64,000 nt of DNA from Eubacteriales bacterium (lineage in GTDB: Bacteria > Bacillota > Clostridia > Lachnospirales > Lachnospiraceae): contig JAUNGC010000001.1 in the NCBI GenBank assembly GCA_030524745.1, positions 1 through 64,000 on the forward strand, read 5' to 3'. Both the position numbers and the translations under genes were made by a program. Positions 1 to 6,578 of this stretch are shown here, in pieces. The stretch's first letter is position 1; each line of letters starts with the position of its first letter. The notes under the pieces were generated by a model, which was not told the origin of the DNA, ran no database searches, and saw only the letters and a program-made list of their open reading frames with translations.

Positions 1-15
1 GAGGTGTGCCGCCCG

Positions 16-1527
16 TCAGATTTTCCATGTGATATTCAAGCTGTCGCTTGTGGCGGCTATGGTCGTGAGCATTAAGTCCACCACCCGCCGCTTGTCGTCA
101 AAGGATACATTCTCCCATGTGTCGAGGTAGCCGGAAATCTGGCTGACCTGTTCCGGGCTTATGGCTTCCACCGTCAACTCCGCTATCTGCGCCAGTAGTT
201 CCTGCTTGCGCCCGTCCAGTTCAGCTATCTTCACATTCACATAGGAGAGCAGGACATTGTTTGCGCCAGTCAGACTGTCTACCAGCTTTTCAATCTCGCT
301 GTCCACATGAGCAAGCTCCACTTGCAGGGCGGCGATTTTCGGGTTTGCCTTTGCCGCTTTCTTCCTGCCCGTCAGCGTCTTGTAGCTGTCCAGCTTTTTC
401 ACCATCTGCTGATAAGTGACCGCTTCCAGTTCCGAAGTGATGATTTTCCCACAGCCGGGGCAGCTCTTGTTATCCAGCCGCTTTGTGCAACGGAGATATT
501 GCTTGCCGGACGGATTAAAGATACTCATAAGAGCATACCCGCAATTCCCGCATTTGATTTTTCCTGCCAGCCATGTGTGGGTGGCTTTCCGGGCAGACTG
601 GATTTTCATGTTGTTCATCAGCTTCTTGCGGCAGGTCAGCCATACGTCCGAGGGGACAATTCCCTCATGCGGAGCCAGCACCAGCATTTGGTCTTTGAGA
701 TTTTGCGCCTTGTCCGGCTTTACGTCCCGCCCCTGGTACAGATAGCACCCGTTCATGCCTGTAAAGTCGGCGGCGTCATTGACAATGACTGTCCCCTGGC
801 TTTTGAAAAACTCATACACATCGAGGTCTGCCTGCACATAGACGGGATTGCGTAACATCTGCGCCAGCGTGGGACGTATCAGTTCTTTGCCATTGAATAA
901 AATCCCCTGTTCGGCAAAGTACCGGGTAATGTCCCCATAGGAGGTTGTGGGCTGGGCGTACATCTCGAACATGAGCCGGATATTTGCCGCTTCCTCCGGG
1001 TTTACCACCAGCTTCTTTGTGTTGATACCGTCCATTTTAATTGGCTCGGTATGGAAGCCATAGGGAGCCTTGCCGCCCATTTTGAAGCCCCGCTGACTGC
1101 GGGAGTAATAAGCGTCCGTCACCCGCTTCTGTATCGTTTCCCGTTCAAGCTGGGCGAACACGATACAGATATTCAGCATAGCCCGCCCCATAGGAGTGGA
1201 GGTGTCAAACTTCTCCGTAGAGGAAACAAACTCCACGTTGTACTGCTGGAACAGTTCCATCATGTTTGCAAAGTCCAGAATGGAACGGCTGATACGGTCA
1301 AGTTTGTAAACAATGACCTTTGCAATCAAGCCCCGCTTAATATCCCGCACCAGTTCTTGAAACTTCGGACGGTCTGTGTTCTTGCCGCTGTACCCTTTGT
1401 CTGTGTATTCCTTGCAGTTACCGCCTTTCAATTCGTATTTGCAAAATTCAATCTGGCTTTCAATGGAAATGCTGTCCTTTTTGTCCACCGATTGTCTTGC
1501 ATAGATTGCGTCTATTCTGTTGTTCAT
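16..1527 (-). CDS. Large serine recombinase (site-specific integrase/excisionase)
   Basis: Catalyses integration and excision of the mobile element through a serine-phosphodiester intermediate. The N-terminal resolvase domain (about 3-150) starts with YARQS, giving the likely nucleophile Ser13, and contains KLDRISRS near 75-82. A Recombinase domain follows (about 155-295). Next comes a zinc ribbon with Cys326, Cys329, Cys347, Cys356 and Cys359, then a charged coiled coil near 400-450. At 503 residues the length fits large serine integrases. The ATG has a good AAAGGAG site upstream. Its terminal position is where such enzymes usually sit, beside one attachment site. The family is certain; its target site is unknown. 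Confidence 0.95.
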   Translation of the reverse strand: MNNRIDAIYARQSVDKKDSISIESQIEFCKYELKGGNCKEYTDKGYSGKNTDRPKFQELVRDIKRGLIAKVIVYKLDRISRSILDFANMMELFQQYNVEFVSSTEKFDTSTPMGRAMLNICIVFAQLERETIQKRVTDAYYSRSQRGFKMGGKAPYGFHTEPIKMDGINTKKLVVNPEEAANIRLMFEMYAQPTTSYGDITRYFAEQGILFNGKELIRPTLAQMLRNPVYVQADLDVYEFFKSQGTVIVNDAADFTGMNGCYLYQGRDVKPDKAQNLKDQMLVLAPHEGIVPSDVWLTCRKKLMNNMKIQSARKATHTWLAGKIKCGNCGYALMSIFNPSGKQYLRCTKRLDNKSCPGCGKIITSELEAVTYQQMVKKLDSYKTLTGRKKAAKANPKIAALQVELAHVDSEIEKLVDSLTGANNVLLSYVNVKIAELDGRKQELLAQIAELTVEAISPEQVSQISGYLDTWENVSFDDKRRVVDLMLTTIAATSDSLNITWKI

Positions 1528-1621
1528 ATTGTCGCTCCTTTTCTTAAAAGAGAAACGGAGCTACTGACACTATTATTATACCGCCAGCAGCCCCGCAAAT
1601 CAACGGTGGCTTTGGAAAACC

Positions 1622-1813
1622 TTACGCCCCGGCGCTCTCACTTTGCCGTTTATCGGCGTACTTGCGGAACACCTCATAGAGCTGTTGCTCCAGTTCCCGG
1701 CGTTTCGCCGCTTCCTGCTCCGGCGTGAACACCGGGGAGAGATTTTCCAGCGTGATTTTCTTTCCCTGAAAAGTTACGACCTCTGTTTCTTTCTTGTATC
1801 TGATATGCTCCAT
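1622..1813 (-). CDS. Small conserved element protein, function unknown
   Basis: A 63-residue, highly charged protein beginning MEHIRYKKETEVV. It has a short beta-rich N-terminal half and an amphipathic helix (PEQEAAKRRELEQQLYEVF) near residues 31-49. The start was chosen at the ATG preceded by GGGAGG with six bases of spacing; a longer reading frame begins six codons upstream without a comparable site. It lies between the serine recombinase and the relaxase on the same strand, so it is probably co-expressed with the mobility genes. No catalytic motif or membrane segment is visible. It could be an accessory or excision-control protein, but that is a guess from position only. Confidence 0.7.
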   Translation of the reverse strand: MEHIRYKKETEVVTFQGKKITLENLSPVFTPEQEAAKRRELEQQLYEVFRKYADKRQSESAGA

Positions 1814-1884
1814 AGAACCTCCCATATTCAATTTTCAAGGTACAATGCCGCACAGGGGCGGCGTGAAATTCTGCTTATACTCAA

Positions 1885-2826
1885 TCACCTTTCCTTTGTG
1901 TATCGCTGTTGCCGCTTTACCTCCGCCAGCACATCCGGCGGGATACGGTCAACCAGTCGTTGAATGTTCTGCAATTCGCTTTCCAGCTTCGCCCGTTCCA
2001 TGCGGTCTTTCATCTTGCCGCTTTCGCTGGCTCTGGCTCTCGCTTCCAGCTTTTGATTTTCTTCCAGCAGGTCATTGATTGTGACCTTGTACTTCTTCAA
2101 CTGCCCGGAGAAGTTCTCCATTTGCGGAAACCACTTCTTCAGCATGGCAAGGGCTTCCTCTTTCTTCTTCCCGGCGTTCAGCGGGGAAATACTGTCCAGC
2201 GTGGCTTCAATCGCCCTCGCCTGTTTGGAGAGGGAAACCGCCTGTTTGAAAAGCCGGGTGGGGATATGCTTCCGGCCTGTCTTGCTGGCGCTCTCCCCAC
2301 GCTCCAAGTCGGGATATTTCTCCACCATGCAGGCGTGAAAATCGTCCTGCCACTTCGTCAAATTCGCCCGGTTGCCTATGATTTCTTTGGCGCACAGGCG
2401 GTTGTCTTTTGTCAGCGGAACGAAAGTCAAGTGGAGGTGGGGCGTTTTCTCGTCCATGTGTACCACCGCCGACACGATATTTTCCCGGCCTACCCGGTCA
2501 ATGAGGAAGTCCGCCGCCCTCTGGAAAAAGGCTTGTATCTCCTTCGGGGACTTGCCCTTGAAAAACTCCGGGCTGGCGGTAATGAGCGTATCCACAAACC
2601 GGGTGCTGTCCTTGCGTGTCCTGCACCCCGCCTGTTCAATGCGGCTCTGAATGAAATGGTAGTATCTGCCCTCCGGCTTGACGATGTGGAAATTGTACTT
2701 GCTCCGGCTGGTGTCAATGTCGGGATTGCTGGTGTACTGGTCTTTCTGTCTTTCGTGGTGGGCTTCCAGCGGTCTTGCCGGGTTGCCCTTGTGCTTCTCA
2801 AATCGCAAAATTGCGTGCTGTGCCAT
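1885..2826 (-). CDS. MobV-family relaxase (plasmid recombination enzyme, Mob/Pre)
   Basis: Nicks one strand at the element's origin of transfer and pilots it during mobilization by a helper conjugation system. The protein begins MAQHAILRFEKHKG, typical of MobV relaxases, and carries the metal-binding motif HMDEKTPHLHL at about residues 123-133. The C-terminal part (about 230-313) is helical and charged. At 313 residues it is shorter than many plasmid MobV proteins, mostly in the C-terminal region. The start is the ATG with AAAGGAG seven bases upstream; the frame extends 14 codons further but without a ribosome site. Its upstream region holds a hairpin that may be part of oriT. Confidence 0.93.
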   Translation of the reverse strand: MAQHAILRFEKHKGNPARPLEAHHERQKDQYTSNPDIDTSRSKYNFHIVKPEGRYYHFIQSRIEQAGCRTRKDSTRFVDTLITASPEFFKGKSPKEIQAFFQRAADFLIDRVGRENIVSAVVHMDEKTPHLHLTFVPLTKDNRLCAKEIIGNRANLTKWQDDFHACMVEKYPDLERGESASKTGRKHIPTRLFKQAVSLSKQARAIEATLDSISPLNAGKKKEEALAMLKKWFPQMENFSGQLKKYKVTINDLLEENQKLEARARASESGKMKDRMERAKLESELQNIQRLVDRIPPDVLAEVKRQQRYTKER

Positions 2827-2855
2827 AAACTCCTTTCTCCATTCCTTTCCTATCC

Positions 2856-2879
2856 GGGACTTTTCCACAGGAAAATCCC
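2856..2879. other. Stem-loop just upstream of the relaxase gene, candidate oriT component
   Basis: GGGA-C-TTTTCC and GGAAAATCCC form an inverted repeat with a three-base loop, 30-53 bases upstream of the relaxase ATG. MobV origins of transfer are normally inverted repeats close to the 5' side of mob. The match is structural only; I did not recognise a known nick sequence. Confidence 0.35.
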
Positions 2880-3009
2880 GCCGGAATTATCTCTGATAGG
2901 ATTGGAATGGATAAGATATAAATAAATCGTTTTAATCTCTGTATTTCTATATACCGTCCGGTTTTCGTACTTCAAGAGGATTGATTATCGTACTCCATGA
3001 GTACGGTTT

Positions 3010-3405
3010 TCAGCCCTCCGGCGTACCGGAACCGGATTTCTTGAAGTCGGTGTTTGAAACCGCTTCATAGGATTTTGGGTAGATACGGTTGGGTTTTCCA
3101 CAGCCCTGTTTCTGTATCTCCACAAGCCCCGCATATTGTAACTCCCGCAGGGTATTGACCGCTTTCTGCCGCCCACAGTGGAGCAGGGCGACCACCTCGC
3201 AGATTGGATAATACAGGTAAATACGCCCGTACTCGTCCGCCCAGCCGTTCTTGCGGGACAACTCCGTCCGGCGCAGGATAAAGGCGTACAATATCTTTGC
3301 TTCATTGGACAGGGCCGTAAATGTAGGGGCTTCAAAGAGAAAATTCGGGAGCCGGGTGAAGCTGACCGATTTCTCCGGCTGATGAATATAAATCGTGTTT
3401 GTCAT
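3010..3405 (-). CDS. Replication initiator protein A (RepA N-terminal domain), short form
   Basis: A 131-residue protein matching the N-terminal winged-helix domain of RepA-type initiators: FTRLPNFLFEAPTFTALSNE near residues 16-35, then AKILYAFILRRTELSRKNGW and a second helix-turn-helix-like stretch around GRQKAVNTLRELQYAGLVE. In plasmids the domain binds iterons and starts replication. Here the C-terminal part found in full initiators is missing, so it is either a reduced version used by mobilizable elements during transient replication of the excised circle, or a truncated gene. The reading frame is intact. The ribosome-binding site in front of the ATG is weak. Confidence 0.8.
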   Translation of the reverse strand: MTNTIYIHQPEKSVSFTRLPNFLFEAPTFTALSNEAKILYAFILRRTELSRKNGWADEYGRIYLYYPICEVVALLHCGRQKAVNTLRELQYAGLVEIQKQGCGKPNRIYPKSYEAVSNTDFKKSGSGTPEG

Positions 3406-3516
3406 AGTGTGCTTTGTGGACAGTTAGAACGGCATTTTCGGGGGCAGACGATATTTTATATGACCTGCCCCGGTTCTGCCCTCTGGAAGCCTTATAAATC
3501 AAGGCTTTTTTCCTGC

Positions 3517-3930
3517 CTAATTGTCCACGCTCGACCTCCTTTTCCGTTCACTTTCCGCTTTCTGCCGCCTGTGAACGCTGGCGGCGCAGTCCGGGCAGTA
3601 TTTTGCCCGGTTGGATTTTGGGACGAACACGCCGCCGCAGACCTCACAGCGTTTCAAGTCCTTTCCCCGAAAAATCTCTGCTTCCAGCGTCCTGTCCTGC
3701 GGCAAGACCGACCAGCGGAACCACTTACAGCAGACCGAGAAAGAAATCATCTGGGGGCAGGTATGGCTGTCCCCGTCGTCAAGGGCGATACAGTCCCCGC
3801 CCTCGCAGTTGCAGCACTCCCGGCGGATAAGGGCGTTTGCCTGTTTCCTCTGTGCCGGTGTCATGCGGTAGAGGGAACCGTCCGGCCTGCGCTCCAAGGG
3901 CGGCAATCGCTTGTATAAATTTTCTTTCAT
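3517..3930 (-). CDS. Cysteine-rich VLP domain protein
   Basis: A 137-residue protein beginning MKENLYKRLPPLERRPDGS. It contains an N-terminal cysteine cluster (RRECCNCEGGDC, then HTCPQM and VCCKWFRWSVLP) and a C-terminal zinc-ribbon-like segment (KRCEVCGGVFVPKSNRAKYC followed by PDC). This arrangement, with the W-SVLP stretch, matches the cysteine-rich VLP family common in conjugative and mobilizable elements of Clostridia; its biochemical role is not established. The ATG at 3930 was chosen because GGAGGAA lies just upstream; the open frame runs on to 4095 but the extension overlaps a palindromic repeat and looks non-coding. Confidence 0.85.
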   Translation of the reverse strand: MKENLYKRLPPLERRPDGSLYRMTPAQRKQANALIRRECCNCEGGDCIALDDGDSHTCPQMISFSVCCKWFRWSVLPQDRTLEAEIFRGKDLKRCEVCGGVFVPKSNRAKYCPDCAASVHRRQKAESERKRRSSVDN

Positions 3931-4020
3931 GCGTTCCTCCGTTTCCTTGCTGCCGTTCTCCCCGAAAAGGCTTCCTGCCCCATTCCTGCGGCGTGTTCCG
4001 GCGTTGGCACGCTCCCCGGA

Positions 4021-4043
4021 CTTCGGGACATTTTGTCCCGAAG
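4021..4043. repeat. Perfect palindromic repeat, copy 1
   Basis: CTTCGGGACA and TGTCCCGAAG are exact 10-base complements separated by TTT. The same palindrome (nine-base arms) occurs again at 6193-6213 on the other side of the plus-strand cargo genes. There is no U-run, so it does not look like an ordinary terminator. Confidence 0.85.
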
Positions 4044-4203
4044 CTGGCTCGTTGCGGTGCTTCCCATGCCGGGTTATTCCTTTTCGGACGGTCATTCGAT
4101 TTTCAAGGTGCTGTTCACCGATGAACTAATCTAAGTCTACACCTAAATGACCGCCTGCCCCGTATATCCATAAAGTCGGAAATCAGCCCGGAAAAATCCC
4201 TAT

Positions 4204-4231
4204 TTCCACGCTCTCGGAATTGTGGTACAAT
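4204..4231 (+). promoter_or_regulatory. Candidate promoter for the acetyltransferase cargo
   Basis: TTCCAC, a 16-base spacer and TACAAT precede an AT-rich stretch and a strong GGAGGG site at 4261. It is correctly oriented to transcribe the leader frame at 4274 and the acetyltransferase at 4361. The -35 match is poor. Confidence 0.45.
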
Positions 4232-4273
4232 AAAGATAACAGAGCGATAAATCGGAACTTGGAGGGACAAGCT

Positions 4274-4306
4274 ATGAAGCTATTTGATTGGGGTGGCAGA
4301 GAATAA
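4274..4306 (+). CDS. Possible 10-codon leader peptide upstream of the acetyltransferase
   Basis: ATG at 4274, preceded by GGAGGG, opens a frame encoding MKLFDWGGRE and then stops. It lies between the candidate promoter and the acetyltransferase gene. Its very good ribosome site and tiny length suggest either an attenuating leader peptide or the residual 5' end of a gene lost when the cargo was acquired. No complementary stem-loop set typical of a translational attenuator was worked out, so the role is open. Confidence 0.35.
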   Translation: MKLFDWGGRE

Positions 4307-4360
4307 AGACATACTTCTTTGATGAAAGCGGACTATAAAATTTAAGGAGAGCAAGGAAGT

Positions 4361-4888
4361 ATGAACAAAATAATTTTAAGACCAATCATTACCGTTGAAG
4401 AAAAGAACATATTCGTAAGTGAAATACAAGAAGCATTTCAAAATGCTTATGTATCTGAATTTGGTGAATTTGAAAAAATGATTCTTCCCGCAGAAGATAT
4501 AGAAGAATCTTTTAAAACAGAAGGTTCTGAAGCCTATATTGCAGAAATTGACGGAGAAAAAGTTGGTGGAACAATCATCGTTATAGACGATAAAACAGGA
4601 TACAATTCCCTTCATCTTTTGTATGTGAAATCAGGCGCACAAAACGCTGGAAACGGATTGAAGATATGGAAAGCGATTGAAGACTTACACCCTGAAACAA
4701 GAATTTGGGAAACGCATACCCCGTATTACGATAAGCGAAACATTCATTTTTATGTAAATCGTTGTGGTTTCAAGATTGTAGAATTTTTTAATCCTAAACA
4801 CAAAGACCCACATCAAACAGGCGAGACCGCAGGGAACATTCCAAAAGAAAACAATTATTTCTTTAGATTTGAAAAAGAAATGAAGTAA
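4361..4888 (+). CDS. GNAT-family N-acetyltransferase (element cargo)
   Basis: A 175-residue acyl-CoA-dependent acetyltransferase. The central region AYIAEIDGEKVGGTIIVID (about 58-76) and HLLYVKSGAQNAGNGLKIWK (about 86-105) fit the GNAT beta4 strand and the CoA-binding loop and helix. The later stretch HFYVNRCGFKIVEFF (about 128-142) is the classic C-terminal motif. Substrate cannot be read from the sequence; small-molecule, antibiotic or protein acetylation are all possible. The gene is clearly richer in A and T than the recombinase, relaxase and XRE genes around it, a sign of separate acquisition. The ATG has AAGGAGAGC upstream. It is followed closely by the XRE regulator on the same strand. 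Confidence 0.88.
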   Translation: MNKIILRPIITVEEKNIFVSEIQEAFQNAYVSEFGEFEKMILPAEDIEESFKTEGSEAYIAEIDGEKVGGTIIVIDDKTGYNSLHLLYVKSGAQNAGNGLKIWKAIEDLHPETRIWETHTPYYDKRNIHFYVNRCGFKIVEFFNPKHKDPHQTGETAGNIPKENNYFFRFEKEMK

Positions 4889-4925
4889 CCAATATCAGTT
4901 TATCAAGCAGACAAGGAGGGAGAGC

Positions 4926-5726
4926 ATGGAACTATCCATACAAGAACGATTAAAAGACTTACGTGTGGAGCGTGGGCTGACGCTTGAACAGCTTGCGGAG
5001 CAGACCCACCTCTCCAAATCTGCGTTAGGTAGTTATGAAGCGGAGGACTTCAAGGACATCAGCCACTATGCCCTTATCAAGCTGGCGAAGTTTTACGGCG
5101 TGACCGCCGATTATCTGCTGGGGCTGTCGGAAACAAAAAATCACCCAAACGTCGATCTTGCAGACCTGCGTTTGAGTGACGATATGATTGAACTGCTGAA
5201 AAGCGGGCGGGTGGACAATTCCCTCTTGTGTGAGCTGGCGGCGCACCCGGATTTTCCCCGGCTCATGGCTGACCTTGAAATCTATGTGAACGGCGTGGCG
5301 GTGAAGCAGGTACAGACCGTAAACGCCATAGTGGACACTATGCGTGCAACCATTATGAAACAATACAATCCCGGCTTGACCGACCCGCAGTTAAGACAGC
5401 TTGTCGCCGCCCACATTGACGATGACAGCTTTTGCCGCTATGTGATACAGCAGGACATAAACGGCATAGCCCTTGACCTACGGGAAGCCCACAGGGACGA
5501 TTTTTTCAGTGTCCCGGAGGATAACCCGCTGACAGGATTGTTGCAAACCGCCGATGAAACCGCCAGTGAGGACAGCGACCCGGAGCAAGCGTCGCTGGCA
5601 TTTATCTGCAAACGGCTCCGGCTGAACTTTAAGAAGCTGTCCGAGGAAGAAAAGAAGTGGCTAAAAAGGATTTCGGAGAAGTCAGACTTGCTGAAAAATC
5701 CGAACCCACAAAGAGGACGGAAATAA
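4926..5726 (+). CDS. XRE-family transcriptional regulator
   Basis: A 266-residue protein with an N-terminal helix-turn-helix of the Cro/CI type at about residues 5-65: IQERLKDLRVERGLTLEQLA, then HLSKSALGSYE as the recognition region, and YGVTADYLLGLSE closing the domain. The remaining 200 residues are a helical region with no catalytic motif, probably for dimerisation or sensing. Regulators of this size are frequent in Clostridial mobile elements, where they control transfer or excision genes. The start ATG is preceded by AAGGAGGGAG. It lies 37 bases after the acetyltransferase and just before a small membrane peptide on the same strand. Confidence 0.9.
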   Translation: MELSIQERLKDLRVERGLTLEQLAEQTHLSKSALGSYEAEDFKDISHYALIKLAKFYGVTADYLLGLSETKNHPNVDLADLRLSDDMIELLKSGRVDNSLLCELAAHPDFPRLMADLEIYVNGVAVKQVQTVNAIVDTMRATIMKQYNPGLTDPQLRQLVAAHIDDDSFCRYVIQQDINGIALDLREAHRDDFFSVPEDNPLTGLLQTADETASEDSDPEQASLAFICKRLRLNFKKLSEEEKKWLKRISEKSDLLKNPNPQRGRK

Positions 5727-5761
5727 AAAATTAGCAAATCAGCATTTGAGGAGGAAGCATT

Positions 5762-5923
5762 TTGAAAAAAACATCCGCATTTATATTTGCTATTATTACA
5801 TTACTCGCAGGTATTTATATCGGATATACTTGTCAGAACGGAATAAATACTGATATGCTCTTAGCTTTGTTGATGATAGGAAATGCTCTGCTAATAATAA
5901 GTACTGTTAAGAATGTCAAATGA
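5762..5923 (+). CDS. Small membrane protein (53 residues), TTG start
   Basis: A frame beginning TTG at 5762, preceded by GAGGAGG at a spacing of seven, encodes 53 residues. Residues 5-22 (SAFIFAIITLLAGIYIGY) form one hydrophobic segment and residues 31-47 (DMLLALLMIGNALLIIS) a second, so a two-helix hairpin in the membrane is likely. It directly follows the XRE regulator on the same strand. I do not recognise the family. The strong ribosome site and clear membrane topology argue that it is a real gene; its role is unknown. Confidence 0.65.
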   Translation: MKKTSAFIFAIITLLAGIYIGYTCQNGINTDMLLALLMIGNALLIISTVKNVK

Positions 5924-6192
5924 TGACTTCTACTTTTGTGGTAGGTTGAACAAAGTAAATAATGAGAAACTGTATGGAGATTTTTCTGTAGAGACTTACC
6001 TTTATCGGAGAAATAGCAAAGCCAGCCGAGCCAGTCAACGGTCAAGATGAACGGCGCATACTGCGCCGCCGTTGACAGTCCCGCCCGCCTTTGCTAACAG
6101 GCAATCAAGGCGGGAAAGCCCTAAAATGGCTTCCCGCCCATTTCAATTTTGAGAGAAAAATCCGTCTGCTTTTTCGTGAGTGTGTCCACAAG

Positions 6193-6213
6193 TTCGGGAC
6201 ATTTTGTCCCGAA
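6193..6213. repeat. Perfect palindromic repeat, copy 2
   Basis: TTCGGGACA and TGTCCCGAA with a TTT centre, identical to the core of the repeat at 4021-4043. The two copies bracket the acetyltransferase, XRE regulator and small membrane protein genes. Confidence 0.85.
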
Positions 6214-6460
6214 GTTCGGCGTGGGACGAGGGACGGGGGCTTTCATATACGCCCTGTCTGCTGATGAAACCAGTCCTGCGCTTGCGGCTTCACGCCACGC
6301 AATCACAGCCCTGTTTTCCTGCCGCTTCAAATGCCCTTGCCCTCCCCGGCGGCAACGGCATTTTCACGGCAACGCCGACAGAGCGTATAACACACTACAC
6401 TTTGCAAGCAAAGTCGTGTGCCAAGGGGCAAGCCCCTTTGGAAACCCCGGACAACAAAAC

Positions 6461-6510
6461 AGGCTGAATATCTCGCACTTTCCCGGTGCTTGATACTCAG
6501 CCTTTATTTG
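6461..6510 (+). terminator. Stem-loop near the right end of the element, probable terminator
   Basis: AGGCTGAATATC (6461-6472) pairs with GATACTCAGCCT (6492-6503) with one wobble, then TTTATTTG. It would stop plus-strand transcription leaving the element before it runs into the convergent PTS gene. Confidence 0.5.
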
Positions 6511-6578
6511 TTGTCAGCAGCCCCCGTTTCGTGGTCTGTGTGTAGTTCCTTGTAAACTGACCTAAACGTAACCATAAA

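Larger units (their letters stand above)
1..6578. mobile_element. Integrative mobilizable element (serine recombinase plus MobV type), left end outside or at the window edge
   Basis: The block from the window start to the PTS gene carries a large serine recombinase, a MobV relaxase, a replication-initiator-like protein, a cysteine-rich VLP protein and an XRE regulator. No type IV secretion genes are seen, so transfer would depend on a helper element. This gene set resembles mobilizable elements of the Tn4451 type, which also pair a large serine recombinase with a MobV relaxase. The left boundary is not in view because the recombinase gene ends 16 bases from the window edge. The right boundary is inferred to lie between the last stem-loop near 6503 and the PTS stop codon at 6579. 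I could not identify the attachment core, so the extent is approximate. Confidence 0.75.
5924..6578. other. Non-coding right end of the mobile element, rich in stem-loops
   Basis: No convincing gene in 655 bases. Several hairpins are visible. GGCGCA/TGCGCC lies near 6053-6067. CCCGCCTT (6084-6091) pairs with AAGGCGGG (6107-6114). GGGGC/GCCCC lies at 6425-6436 inside CCAA/TTTGG. A 12-base stem at 6461-6503 is annotated separately. The density of palindromes is typical of the ends and transfer regions of mobilizable elements. A 69-codon minus-strand frame crosses the region but overlaps the palindromic repeat and was not accepted. Confidence 0.6.

Noticed and set aside
3931..4095. In-frame 55-codon extension of the cysteine-rich VLP gene
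   Set aside because: A strong ribosome site directly precedes the internal ATG at 3930, and the extension overlaps the palindromic repeat.
6121..6330. 69-codon minus-strand frame at the right end of the mobile element
   Set aside because: It would start with TTG and runs straight through the palindromic repeat and other stem-loops; no recognisable domain. A real small gene is not excluded.
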